This document shows positions 21,682-29,809 of a stretch of 64,000 nt of DNA, piece after piece (position 1 is the first letter of the stretch; every line of letters starts with the position of its first letter). Where the stretch lies: the NCBI GenBank assembly GCA_963815645.1, contig CAWFHL010000001.1:2046001-2110000 (forward strand). Direction: 5' to 3'. The position numbers were made by a program, and so were the translations under genes. The notes below the pieces were generated by a model. That model saw only the letters and a list, made by a program, of their open reading frames with translations. It had not been told where the DNA came from and did not search any database. The DNA comes from JBBRHQ01 sp963815645 (GTDB taxonomy: Bacteria > Actinomycetota > Thermoleophilia > Solirubrobacterales > 70-9).

Positions 21682-22071
21682 GTGGCTGCAACCGCCCGCG
21701 CCAAGGCAAAGACCCGCACTCCCCAAAGGAAGCGCCGCGCCCCGGCTCGGCGTCCCGCCGCCAGGCGTCGGCCTGCCCAGCGACGCGCCGCCAGCCGTGT
21801 GCGCTGGGACAAGGTCGGCCGGGTCGCCCTCACCCTGGTGCTCGCGGGCGTCCTCTTCTCCTACCTGAACCCGGCGATCGACTTCGTCCACACCTATCGC
21901 GCCACAACGGCCGCCAAGGCGGAGATGCACAGCCTCCAGGCCGAGAACACCCGCCTGCACCACCGCGTCCAGTCGGCCGACGACCCAGCCGTGCTGGAGC
22001 GCGAGGCGCGCCGCCAGGGGATGGTCGCGGCGGGCGAGCGGGCCTACGTGGTTCACGGCCTCCGCGGCTGA
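21682..22071 (+). CDS. ftsB: FtsB/DivIC-like septum formation initiator
   Basis: 129 residues from GTG 21682. A very basic N-terminal ~48 residues (KAKTRTPQRKRRAPARRPAA) precede one membrane helix (VGRVALTLVLAGVLFSYLNP). A periplasmic coiled coil (KAEMHSLQAENTRLHHRVQ) and the typical FtsB end EREARRQGMVAAGERAYVVH follow. It should bridge FtsL and FtsQ in the divisome. Location directly after eno is the standard place for this gene. Confidence 0.9.
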   Translation: MAATARAKAKTRTPQRKRRAPARRPAARRRPAQRRAASRVRWDKVGRVALTLVLAGVLFSYLNPAIDFVHTYRATTAAKAEMHSLQAENTRLHHRVQSADDPAVLEREARRQGMVAAGERAYVVHGLRG

Positions 22072-22102
22072 GGCGGCGCCCGGGCCGGGGGGTCCGCGCC
22101 CG

Positions 22103-24277
22103 TTGAGCGTCGGCTTCGGCACCTACCTGCTCGGTATCGCAGAGCTCGGCTTCCTCGTGCTCTGCTTTGGGCTCGCGGCCCTGGTGCTTCGCTCGCGCCT
22201 GTTGCCGGGCTGGAGCGGGGCGCCGGGGAGGCTGGTCGAGGCGGTGACCGGGGTCGCGCTCCTAATTCTGACCGCGGAGCTGCTGGGGGCGGTCGGGCTT
22301 CTCCGGGAGTGGGCCCTGCTGCTCTCCGCGCTCGCGGTCGCGGCGGCCGCCCTGCTCTGGTCATCGCGCGCCACGACCCCCGGCTCTTCGGCCGGCCGAC
22401 CACCATCGCCTTCGGTGCCGGGCCTGGCGATCCTGATCGCCATCGGGGTGATCGGCGTCGTCGTCGCCCACTGGGGCTTCGAGGCGAAGTACGCGCTCGA
22501 TTCCGGCATCGTCAACTTCGACTCGCTCTGGTACCACATGCCCTTCGCGGCGCAGATGGCGCAGAGCGGATCGAATACCGCGCTGACCCACACCGACACG
22601 GTCTTCGTCAACTGGTTCTACCCGCAGAACTCCGAGTTGATCCAGTCGGTCTCGATCCTGCTGACCGGGCGCGACACCGTCTCCCTGTTCGTCAACCTCG
22701 GCTGGCTGGCGCTCGCCCTGCTGGCCGCCTGGTGCGTGGGGCGACCGTTCGGGCGCGGTCCTCTCTCGCTGACCGCCGCGGCAGTGCTGCTCGAGTGCCA
22801 CACCCTGGTGGTCCGAGAGCCCGGGGCCGCGAAGAATGACGTCGCCGCGGCGGCGCTGGTGCTCGCGGCCGCGGCGATCCTGATCAACCTCTGGGCGGCA
22901 CAGCGGTCGGGCGATGAGGGCACGCCGGCCGGCAGAGAGAGGCTCTCGATGGCGCCCGGCTGGGCTCTGGGGGCGGCCGGCCTCGCCGCCGGCCTGGCGG
23001 CCGGGACCAAGGTGACCGTGCTCGCGGCGGTGGCGGCGCTGAGCGTCACCGTGCTCGCCCTCTCGCCCCGGGGACGGCGATCGACCGCCGCCGCCTGGTG
23101 GTTCGTCCCGGTCCTCGCGGGCAGCGGGTTCTGGTACCTGCGCAACCTGATCGACGCCGCCAATCCGATTCCCCAGGTTCGCCACCTCGGGCCGATCTCG
23201 CTTCCCGGCCCGGAACGGCTTCAGGTCGGCCGTCCCGACTTCAACGTCCTCCACTACGCGACCGACACCGCCGTTTGGCGAGAGTACTTCGCCCCCGGGC
23301 TCCACCAAGCCTTCGGACTTCTCTGGCCACTGGTGCTGCTCGGCGCCGTCGCCGGGGCGCTCCTAGCCCTGCTCCGCGGCCCCGGCCGGGCCGTGCGCTG
23401 GACGGGAGGCACCGCGCTGTTCGCGATCGCCGCTTACCTGGTCACCCCGCTGAGCGCAGCCGGAGCCGAGGGCGCCCCGGTCGCCTTCGCGATCAACATC
23501 CGCTTCGCGATCCCGGCGCTGCTGCTGGGGGCGGCCCTGCTTCCGCTAGGTCCCGGGATTCGATGGCGGCGCAGCCAGTGGCTACTGCTCGGCGCGCTGC
23601 TCGCCGTGATGGTGATCAGCGACCGCTCCGACGCCGTGCTCAGGGACCCCGAGAGGCTGTTCGGACTAGGGATCGCGCTGGTCGCGGTGGCGTTGCCCGC
23701 GGCCCTGCTCTACGCCCGCTCCCGCGGCACCCCGAGTGGCCCGCTGATCGCCGCCGGTGCCGCGCTCGCGCTGGTCGTGGTCGGCGTCGGTTACCCGGTG
23801 CAGCGGGACTACCTGCGGGACCGCTTCCACGACTTCGACCCCTCGATGAACCTCGACACCGCCTACCGCTGGGCCAACCGCCAAAGCGGCGTCAGGATCG
23901 GGTTGGCCGGGACGACCGCCGGCTTCCTCGGCTACGGCTTCTACGGTCCCGACCTCTCGAACCGGGTCGTCTACCTCGGTCAGCCGGGCCCGCACGGCGC
24001 CTTCAACGCGATCCCCACCTGCGAGGCCTTCCGCTCCGCGGTCAACCGGGCAGACCTCGACTTTCTGGTCACCGCGCCCTTCCTCAACTTCATCCACCCC
24101 GAGCGGCCACTGCGATCGCCCGAGGCAGCCTGGCTGCGAGGCGACCCGGCGGTATCGCCGGTCAACCGCGACGGTCCGGTGACGGTCTGGAGGGTCCGGG
24201 GGCGGCTCGACCCGGGCGGCTGCCGGGCGGGCCCCAACGGGCCGCTGCGATTCATCCCCGACCAACCGGGGACCTGA
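22103..24277 (+). CDS. Polytopic membrane protein, GT-C glycosyltransferase-like
   Basis: 724 residues, probable start TTG 22103, with about 12 hydrophobic segments up to residue ~570 and a C-terminal soluble part. After the third helix the sequence FDSLWYHMPFAAQMAQSG contains an aspartate in the first extracytoplasmic loop, where polyprenyl-phosphate-dependent GT-C enzymes place their catalytic acid. The C-terminal part (FLGYGFYGPDLSNRVVYLGQ; AFRSAVNRADLDFLVTAPF) resembles the soluble end of dolichyl-phosphate-mannose mannosyltransferase-like proteins. It is likely involved in cell-envelope glycan assembly; donor and acceptor are unknown. Confidence 0.75.
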   Translation: MSVGFGTYLLGIAELGFLVLCFGLAALVLRSRLLPGWSGAPGRLVEAVTGVALLILTAELLGAVGLLREWALLLSALAVAAAALLWSSRATTPGSSAGRPPSPSVPGLAILIAIGVIGVVVAHWGFEAKYALDSGIVNFDSLWYHMPFAAQMAQSGSNTALTHTDTVFVNWFYPQNSELIQSVSILLTGRDTVSLFVNLGWLALALLAAWCVGRPFGRGPLSLTAAAVLLECHTLVVREPGAAKNDVAAAALVLAAAAILINLWAAQRSGDEGTPAGRERLSMAPGWALGAAGLAAGLAAGTKVTVLAAVAALSVTVLALSPRGRRSTAAAWWFVPVLAGSGFWYLRNLIDAANPIPQVRHLGPISLPGPERLQVGRPDFNVLHYATDTAVWREYFAPGLHQAFGLLWPLVLLGAVAGALLALLRGPGRAVRWTGGTALFAIAAYLVTPLSAAGAEGAPVAFAINIRFAIPALLLGAALLPLGPGIRWRRSQWLLLGALLAVMVISDRSDAVLRDPERLFGLGIALVAVALPAALLYARSRGTPSGPLIAAGAALALVVVGVGYPVQRDYLRDRFHDFDPSMNLDTAYRWANRQSGVRIGLAGTTAGFLGYGFYGPDLSNRVVYLGQPGPHGAFNAIPTCEAFRSAVNRADLDFLVTAPFLNFIHPERPLRSPEAAWLRGDPAVSPVNRDGPVTVWRVRGRLDPGGCRAGPNGPLRFIPDQPGT

Positions 24278-24305
24278 GCGCCGGCTCTCGCCTATGCTTG
24301 CGCCG

Positions 24306-24506
24306 GTGAGCGAGCCGGGCTTCAAGGAAGGCGACCCGATCTGGGTGATGCAGGCCGACGGCTCGGCTCGTCCCGGCGTCTTCGTCGGCGAGGGCGAGGC
24401 TGCTGCCTTCTTCGGTGGCCCGCCCGCCGTCTACGTCGCCTACCCCGAGAGCAAGAGCGGCGAGGCGGTCGAGTTCGACCGGGTCACGGCCCGCGAGGAG
24501 GACTGA
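24306..24506 (+). CDS. Small conserved hypothetical protein
   Basis: 66 residues from GTG 24306 (SEPGFKEGDPIWVMQADGS). It has a compact beta-rich pattern (DPIWVMQ, RPGVFVGEG, AVYVAYPES, EAVEFDRV) like a small SH3-type barrel. No catalytic motif is visible. It runs directly into the next frame, with the two overlapping by four bases. Confidence 0.6.
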   Translation: MSEPGFKEGDPIWVMQADGSARPGVFVGEGEAAAFFGGPPAVYVAYPESKSGEAVEFDRVTAREED

Positions 24507-24835
24507 TCGCCTACCCGGTCGAGAACGCCTTATTCCAGTGGGAGGAGGGGTGGCGGAGCCTCGAGGGGCTGCGCGGTGACCAGTCGGCCCAGCGTCGTGC
24601 CGACCGGGCGCTCAACGCGATCCGCGACGAGCTCCGCCGCCGGATCGGGCCGACATTTCGCGCCGGCGAGCTGGCAGAGCTCTACGCCGCGGGCACCGAC
24701 TGGTGCCTGGAGACGGTGATGGCGATCGACCCGGAGCCCCCGCTTGATCCCCAGACGATCGCCGACGCAGGCTTTTGGGTATACCTGCGCGGCGCCAGGG
24801 ACTTCGCCGGCGGCCGCCAGCTGGCCCTCGACTGA
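24503..24835 (+). CDS. Conserved hypothetical protein lacking a standard start codon
   Basis: About 110 residues with protein-like composition: IAYPVENALFQWEEGWRSLE, DQSAQRRADRALNAIRDELR, FRAGELAELYAAGTDWCLET, FWVYLRGARDFAGGRQL. It is mostly helical and probably cytoplasmic. I do not recognise a named family. Nothing but CTG 24503, which overlaps the stop of the gene before as CTGA, is available near the N-terminus. GAGGAGGA directly abuts it. An indel fusing it to its upstream neighbour is the alternative. Confidence 0.6.
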   Translation: MIAYPVENALFQWEEGWRSLEGLRGDQSAQRRADRALNAIRDELRRRIGPTFRAGELAELYAAGTDWCLETVMAIDPEPPLDPQTIADAGFWVYLRGARDFAGGRQLALD

Positions 24836-24839
24836 GCGC

Positions 24840-25400
24840 CTAGCCCTGCTCGCCGTCCGCGCCGGCGGGGGCGTCTCCGGTGCGCCGGATGACGATCTGA
24901 TCGGGCTCGATCCTCACCGTCACCTGCCGTTGCCCGGCCCAATGCTCGGCGTAGGCCGGGTCGTCCTGGACGGCGGGGTCGAGCCAGAGGCCGTAGCCGT
25001 CGGCCCCCTGCTCAAAGGTCGCCTCCAGCTCCGCCTTGCGACGTCCGCGCCCCCCGCGCCGGCCCCGGCGACGCCTGCGCCGTGGCCGCCCCTCGGCCTC
25101 GCCGCCGGCGGGCTCAGGCTCCTCTCCCGCAGGCTCCGTGGCCTTCTCTTCCTCGTCCTCTTCCTCGTCCTCTTCCTCCTCGTCCTCGCTCGCTTCGGCG
25201 ATCTCGGCCTCGATCTCGTCGCGAAGGTCGACCTCCGCGGTGCCGTCCTCCTCGTCGGGTGAGAGACCGTGCTGGCGGCGGAACTCGCGCAGTTCGGAGG
25301 TCCCGATCTCGAGCTGGTGGGCGATCCAGGCGTCGGTGCGCCCCTGGCGCACCCAGGCGCGGATCTGGTTCAGCTGGGGCCTGAGGGATCGCTTGGCCAT
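24840..25400 (-). CDS. HTH protein with acidic and Arg-rich low-complexity middle
   Basis: 186 residues. The N-terminus (SLRPQLNQIRAWVRQGRTDA, then WIAHQLEIGTSELREFRRQH) looks like a small helix-turn-helix. Residues ~55-85 are almost pure Glu/Asp (EDEEEEDEEEDEEE). Residues ~100-125 are Arg/Gly-rich (RPRRRRRRGRRGGRGRRK). The C-terminal ~60 residues are ordered and beta-like (GADGYGLWLDPAVQDDPAYA, RQVTVRIEPDQIVIRR). The polyampholyte middle suggests nucleic-acid or ribosome association. No function is known to me. Confidence 0.75.
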   Translation of the reverse strand: MAKRSLRPQLNQIRAWVRQGRTDAWIAHQLEIGTSELREFRRQHGLSPDEEDGTAEVDLRDEIEAEIAEASEDEEEEDEEEDEEEKATEPAGEEPEPAGGEAEGRPRRRRRRGRRGGRGRRKAELEATFEQGADGYGLWLDPAVQDDPAYAEHWAGQRQVTVRIEPDQIVIRRTGDAPAGADGEQG

Positions 25401-25443
25401 CGGCGGCGGCGAGTCTATTCGACCGACGCGCCGGACCGGCGGC

Positions 25444-25683
25444 TCAGGCCATCAGGAACGCAAGCGCTTCGAACATCACCACGGCGACGACGGCGACGGT
25501 GAGCGTCAGGCAGATCGCGAGGACGCTGAAGCGGACCGTTCCCTTGGTTTCGACACGGGCGATGCGGCGGGCCCGCGAGCGGTTGGCCGCTCGGCGGCGA
25601 AGTTGCTCGCGCCGACGCCGTTCGAGCGCGGTTTCCTCTTCGAAGGCCACCTCGAACTGGTTGATGCTCTGTCGCATTCTCAT
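25444..25683 (-). CDS. Small single-pass membrane protein
   Basis: 79 residues. A charged, helical N-terminus (FEVAFEEETALERRRREQLR) is followed by ARVETKGTVRFS and one C-terminal membrane helix (VLAICLTLTVAVVAVVMFEA). The topology is tail-anchored with the basic side inside. No family was recognised. Confidence 0.65.
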   Translation of the reverse strand: MRMRQSINQFEVAFEEETALERRRREQLRRRAANRSRARRIARVETKGTVRFSVLAICLTLTVAVVAVVMFEALAFLMA

Positions 25684-25773
25684 CGTCTCACCAGGGCGGC
25701 TGTGACGCTACCAAAGCTGAATGAGCGATTGCATATGTGAAAGTCACAAAGGACACGAGGAGTGGCGCCGACC

Positions 25774-26301
25774 TCAGCAGGCTCCCCAGAGCCCGGCGCC
25801 GCGCCGTCCCGCGGAGCGCTCCAGGGAGCGAAACAGCGGCGCGTGGAGATCGTTCGGCGGGATCGTCAGGGTCCGCGCCAGGCCACGCCGGACCAGCTCG
25901 GCGTTGACGAAGAGCCGGCCGAGGTGGACGTAGGCGAGCAGGCGCCCGTAGACATCGCGTCGCTCAACGCCCGGCACCAGCCGTACCCGCCGGCCCTCGA
26001 GCAGCCTGTGGTTGAAGTTCGAGGCCCGCGGACCGAAGCACTGCACCGGGGTCCCGGGCTTCACCGTTTCGGGGGTATCGACCCCGATGTAGCGGACCTC
26101 GTCGTGCCGCCGCCGGCCGATTCGCACCTCGATCGTGTCGCCGTCGATCACCCGGGTGACCCTGGCCTCGAGCCGCGCCGGCCCGCGCCGGACATCAGCG
26201 ACGTCGCCGCCATCACGGGGCGGCGGGCGCAGCGCGAGGAACGCGACAGCGACCAGCAGGACCGCCCCGCCGATCCGCCCTCTGTGCGAGTAGCGACCCA
26301 C
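25774..26301 (-). CDS. Thermonuclease (staphylococcal nuclease-like), secreted or anchored
   Basis: 175 residues. An N-terminal hydrophobic segment (GGAVLLVAVAFLAL) acts as signal or anchor. The SNase fold is clear: RVIDGDTIEVRIG (metal aspartate), VRYIGVDTPETVKPG (Arg and Asp), VRLVPGVERRDVYGRLLAYV (second catalytic Arg region) and LFVNAELVRRGLARTL. It is a calcium-dependent endonuclease/phosphodiesterase of the cell surface type; the target is unknown. Confidence 0.9.
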   Translation of the reverse strand: MGRYSHRGRIGGAVLLVAVAFLALRPPPRDGGDVADVRRGPARLEARVTRVIDGDTIEVRIGRRRHDEVRYIGVDTPETVKPGTPVQCFGPRASNFNHRLLEGRRVRLVPGVERRDVYGRLLAYVHLGRLFVNAELVRRGLARTLTIPPNDLHAPLFRSLERSAGRRGAGLWGAC

Positions 26302-26428
26302 CCAGCCACAAGTACATGGCGCTGCGAAACCTCCCCGCCGCGCCGGGCCGCCCGGCCGAACCCATGGTTAGGTGCCCATCGGGGCCCCAACCTGCAGCTC
26401 GGCGAAATTCGGCGCCGCTGGCGGCGCG

Positions 26429-27346
26429 CTAGGGGGTACGGTGAACGCTGGAGAGCAGGGTCTCCTTGATCTGGGAGATGATCTCCAGCGCCTCGCTCCA
26501 TTCGCGCTGCCAGACGTTGCGCCCGAAGATCACCCCGGAGCCGCCCGCCTCCATGATCGAGCGGGCGTGCGCGAGGACCGTCTCGTCGTCGACCTTGGAG
26601 CCGCCGGAGAGGACGACGAGGGAGCGGCCTGCCGACTCGACGCAGTGCTGGACCGCCTCCTCCTGGCTGACGTCCATCTCGTTGTAGGGGGCGGGGGAGT
26701 CCTTGTCCTTCTCACCCGGGTCTGGCATGTTCAGCTTGACGACGTCGGCGCCCATCTCCATCGCCATCCGGGCCGCATAGTCGACCGCGTAGAAGGAGAG
26801 CTGCCCGCCCTTTTGGTTGATCGCTGAGCCGCGGGGGTATGACCAGATCACCAGCGGCATCCCGTAGCGGTCGCAGTCTTCCCGCACCCCCTTCAGCTGG
26901 TGCAGGTCCTCGTCCTGGCGGGGGGAGCCGACGTAGAGCGTGTAGCCGACCGCGTCGGCGCCGAGCCGCACCGCGTCCTCGACCGATGCGTTGGTGGTCG
27001 ACAGCGCGTTGTCGGAGGGGGGGACGTCCGTCTTGCCATTGACCTTGAGGATCAGCGGCACCCGCCCGGCGTAGTCGGGGTAGTACTTCTCGGCCATCCC
27101 GATCTGGCAGGCGAGGGCCGAGTAGCCGGCCTCGGCGGCGAGCCGGAACTGGTAATCGGGGTCCTTCGAGGCGGGGTTGGGGAAGAAGTCGCGGGGGCCG
27201 TGCTCGATCCCCTGGTCGATCGGCAGCAGCATCAACGTCCCGTTGCCGGGGCCGAACTCGAAAAGGAGCCGGTGCAGCCGGGCCCTCTTGCCGGGCGGCA
27301 GCACTTCCAGCAGCGACTTCTGCTTGGTCAGGCTCTTCACTTCCAT
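26429..27346 (-). CDS. Class I (DhnA-type) fructose-bisphosphate aldolase
   Basis: 305 residues from ATG 27346. TIM-barrel aldolase of the FbaB/DhnA family: LMLLPIDQGIEHGPRDFF, YSALACQIGMAEKYY, PLILKVNGKTDVPP, ADAVGYTLYVGSPRQDEDL, PLVIWSYPRGSAIN, GADVVKLNMPDPG (Schiff-base Lys in VVKLN), LVVLSGGSKVDDE (phosphate binding) and GSGVIFGRNVWQRE. It cleaves or forms fructose-1,6-bisphosphate. It may serve gluconeogenesis. Monocistronic. Confidence 0.93.
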   Translation of the reverse strand: MEVKSLTKQKSLLEVLPPGKRARLHRLLFEFGPGNGTLMLLPIDQGIEHGPRDFFPNPASKDPDYQFRLAAEAGYSALACQIGMAEKYYPDYAGRVPLILKVNGKTDVPPSDNALSTTNASVEDAVRLGADAVGYTLYVGSPRQDEDLHQLKGVREDCDRYGMPLVIWSYPRGSAINQKGGQLSFYAVDYAARMAMEMGADVVKLNMPDPGEKDKDSPAPYNEMDVSQEEAVQHCVESAGRSLVVLSGGSKVDDETVLAHARSIMEAGGSGVIFGRNVWQREWSEALEIISQIKETLLSSVHRTP

Positions 27347-27492
27347 CAGCGTCGTCCCTCCTCGAATCCGGGTGTGGTGTCAGTATGCCACCGGGCAGGG
27401 GGAGGCGTGGGCGCCGAGGCAGGCCGATAGCCGGGTTACGATCGCAGTTACGTCCGGCCGCCAGCGCGGCAACTGCGGTAATCGGCGCCGAA

Positions 27493-28599
27493 ATGGAACA
27501 CCGCTTCTCAGGCACCCCGTTCACGATCGGCATAGAGGAGGAGCTGATGCTGGTGGACGCCGCCAGCTTCGAGCTCGCCCAGGGCATCGAGGAGATCCTT
27601 GCTGACTGCGGAGACGGGGTCGGCGAGGTCAAGCCGGAGCTGATGCAGGCGATGCTCGAGATCGCCACCGATCCCTGCGCCAACCTCCGCGAGGCGGGGG
27701 AGCAGCTCGGCGAGCTCCGCCAGCGGGTCGGCGACACTGCGTCCCGCAACGGGATGGCCCTGGCGGCGTCCGGGACTCACCCAACCGGGCTCGGCGAGGA
27801 GCAGCTGATCGTCGAGCGCCCCCGCTACCTCGAGCTGGCCGGGCAGCTCGGATGGATCGCCCGCCAGGAGCTGATCTTCGGAACCCACGTCCACGTCGGG
27901 ATCGACGATGCGGACAAGGCGATCTATATTGTCGATGGCGTCCGCCGACACATCCCCCTGATGCTCGCGGTCTCCTCGAACTCCCCTCTGTGGCGCGGAG
28001 AGGTGACCGGGATGATGTCCTCGCGCACCCCGGTCTTCCGGGCCTTCCCCAGGGTCGGGGTCCCGCCCCATTACGGCACCTGGGAGATCTTCTCTGGGCG
28101 GGTCGAGCTGATGATGCGCTCCGGTGCGATCCCCGACTACACGTACCTCTGGTGGGACGTCCGCCCACATCCCAACCTGGGCACGGTCGAGGTCCGCGTC
28201 TACGATCAGCAGACGAGGCTCGAGGACTCGATCGCCCTGGCCGCGCTGGCGATCTGCCTCGTGCATCGCTATCACGTCAACTTCGACGCGTCGGAGGCGC
28301 TGATCGAGGTCCCGACCGAGCTGATCGACGACAACAAGGTGCGGGCGGCGCTGCGCGGGATCGAAGGAGAGCTGGTCGACTTCCCCCGCCACCGCCAGGC
28401 GCCGGCCGCCGATCTGGCTCGCGAGATGATCGCCGAGCTCGAGCCCGACGCGGCCGCGCTCGGCTGCGAGGCCGAGCTGGCCGGAGTGCTTCGCCTGATC
28501 GAGGCGGGCACCGGCGCGCGAACACAGCTCGGCGCCCTGCAGCGCTCCGGCAGCCCACGGGACCTGGTCCGCTACCTCTGCGAGCAGACGTTGGAATAG
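27493..28599 (+). CDS. Carboxylate-amine ligase, GCS2 (YbdK) family
   Basis: 368 residues from ATG 27493. GCS2 family motifs: FTIGIEEELMLVDAASFEL, VKPELMQAMLEIATDPC, ASGTHPTG, LIFGTHVHVGIDDADKAIYI, ANSSPLW-like AVSSNSPLWRGEVTGMMSSR, TWEIFSGRVELMMRSG, YLWWDVRPHPNLGTVEVRVY. Members are ATP-dependent ligases with weak glutamate-cysteine ligase activity. In actinobacteria the true substrate is often unknown. It is followed 13 bases after the stop by a dyad repeat. Confidence 0.92.
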   Translation: MEHRFSGTPFTIGIEEELMLVDAASFELAQGIEEILADCGDGVGEVKPELMQAMLEIATDPCANLREAGEQLGELRQRVGDTASRNGMALAASGTHPTGLGEEQLIVERPRYLELAGQLGWIARQELIFGTHVHVGIDDADKAIYIVDGVRRHIPLMLAVSSNSPLWRGEVTGMMSSRTPVFRAFPRVGVPPHYGTWEIFSGRVELMMRSGAIPDYTYLWWDVRPHPNLGTVEVRVYDQQTRLEDSIALAALAICLVHRYHVNFDASEALIEVPTELIDDNKVRAALRGIEGELVDFPRHRQAPAADLAREMIAELEPDAAALGCEAELAGVLRLIEAGTGARTQLGALQRSGSPRDLVRYLCEQTLE

Positions 28600-28612
28600 C
28601 CGCAGTCCGACC

Positions 28613-28653
28613 TGGGACCGTTCAGCTGCCACATAGGCGCTTCAAAGGTCCCA
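28613..28653. repeat. 41-bp dyad repeat, copy 2
   Basis: TGGGACCGTT and AAAGGTCCCA (9 of 10 paired) flank a 21-base centre sharing TTCAGC, TAGGCGC and TTCAAAGG with the copy at 12475. It sits just after the GCS2 ligase stop, so it could act as a terminator here, but copy 1 lies upstream of two divergent genes. Confidence 0.7.
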
Positions 28654-28699
28654 ACGCCCGACGGGATTTTTCTTTTTACTTCGGAAATAGCACCAACTT

Positions 28700-28722
28700 A
28701 CTTGCAAATTGCGCAGGCAAGT
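28700..28722. promoter_or_regulatory. Candidate HxlR operator
   Basis: ACTTGC and GCAAGT form a 6-bp inverted repeat spaced by 11 bases, within an AT-rich stretch (28668-28732) that contrasts with the local GC content. It ends 15 bases before the start of the HxlR regulator gene, suggesting autoregulation. Confidence 0.4.
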
Positions 28723-28737
28723 TCGAAAATAGAAGCG

Positions 28738-29046
28738 ATGCCTCGCGAAGCGCCCGTCCTTGAGATCCTCGACCTGCTGGGCCGACGCTGGTCGTTGCGG
28801 CTGGTCTGGGAGCTGCGCCGCGACGCGGTGGGCTTCTCTGAGTTGCGCCAGCGCACCGGGATCAGCTCCTCGGTGCTTGCCGGGAGGCTCCGCGATCTCT
28901 CCGGCGCCGGAGTGATCGAGTCCGGTGGAGGACGCAGATACAGGCTCTCGCCGGCCGGCCGCGAGCTGGCTCGGGTCCTCTACGACCTCAACCGTTGGGC
29001 CGAGGGTGCTGCGCGCAGCGGGGATGAGGTTATCCTCGAACGGTGA
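28738..29046 (+). CDS. HxlR-family winged-helix regulator
   Basis: 102 residues from ATG 28738. The HxlR pattern is clear: ILDLLGRRWSLRLVWELRRD, GFSELRQRTGISSSVLAGRL, RDLSGAGVIE and the wing GGGRRYRLSPAGREL. These regulators sense redox or electrophiles in some cases, but the characteristic N-terminal cysteine is absent. The stop overlaps the start of the zinc-ribbon membrane protein as GTGA, so the two are coupled. Confidence 0.88.
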   Translation: MPREAPVLEILDLLGRRWSLRLVWELRRDAVGFSELRQRTGISSSVLAGRLRDLSGAGVIESGGGRRYRLSPAGRELARVLYDLNRWAEGAARSGDEVILER

Positions 29047-29801
29047 GCGAGACCGAGCTCAGCGTCATCTGTAAGAACTGCGGCTCCGAGGTCAGCCCCT
29101 ACGTCACCGAATGTCCCTATTGCGGAGCCCGGCTTCGCAAGCGGGCCCCGAAGCTGGAACGTCGCGGCGACGGATTCGAGGCGAAGCCATCGAAGAGCCG
29201 TCGCCGGCGGTTTCGCCGCAGGCTGAGCGGGCTCGATGTGACCAGGCCGTACGTCACCGGCGCGGTGATCGGCGCCTCGGTCGTGATGACCCTGGTGCAG
29301 CGCGCCCTCGACAAGCCGCTCGCAGATCTGGGCGCGATCGGCGGCCCTGTCGGGAATGAGTTCTGGCGCTACCTGGCCGCCCCCTTCGCCTATCAGGACA
29401 TCGGCTACCTGTTCGTGATCGGGGTAATGATCGCGATCTTCGGGCCCGGCCTCGAGCGCCGCCTCGGCAGCCTGCCGACCCTGGTCCTGCTGCTCGCCTG
29501 CGGCTCTCTGGGGATGCTCGCCGCCGACGGGATCGAGACTGCGCTCGGCGAGATCACGATCGCGGCCGGCGGGAACGGAATCGCCCTCGGGGCGCTGGCT
29601 GCGTGGTTCGCGCTACGCCACTCCGAGACGCGCGGGGCGATCGACGACGACTACGACGCGATCGGCGTCGCGGTGGCGGCTGCCGTGCTCCTGGCCCTGC
29701 CGATCTTCGAGGACACCGCCAATGCCTTCGCCGGCCTCGCCGGAGGCTCCGTCGGAGCGCTCGCGGGCCTCGCAGCGGCCAGCCTCCGACCGGGCGACTG
29801 A
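29043..29801 (+). CDS. Zinc-ribbon rhomboid-like membrane protein (probable pseudoprotease)
   Basis: 252 residues from GTG 29043. Residues ~8-35 form a zinc ribbon with two CxxC pairs (ICKNCGSEV, CPYCGARL). A basic linker follows, then about six membrane helices in a rhomboid-like order. Where active rhomboids have GxSG, this protein reads GGNGIALGALAAW. The last helix, where the catalytic His sits, reads AGLAGGSVGALAGLAAAS with no His. Both catalytic residues appear to be missing, so it is likely a non-proteolytic, iRhom-like protein. It is cotranscribed with the HxlR regulator. Confidence 0.8.
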   Translation: MSETELSVICKNCGSEVSPYVTECPYCGARLRKRAPKLERRGDGFEAKPSKSRRRRFRRRLSGLDVTRPYVTGAVIGASVVMTLVQRALDKPLADLGAIGGPVGNEFWRYLAAPFAYQDIGYLFVIGVMIAIFGPGLERRLGSLPTLVLLLACGSLGMLAADGIETALGEITIAAGGNGIALGALAAWFALRHSETRGAIDDDYDAIGVAVAAAVLLALPIFEDTANAFAGLAGGSVGALAGLAAASLRPGD

Positions 29802-29809
29802 CCTAATCG

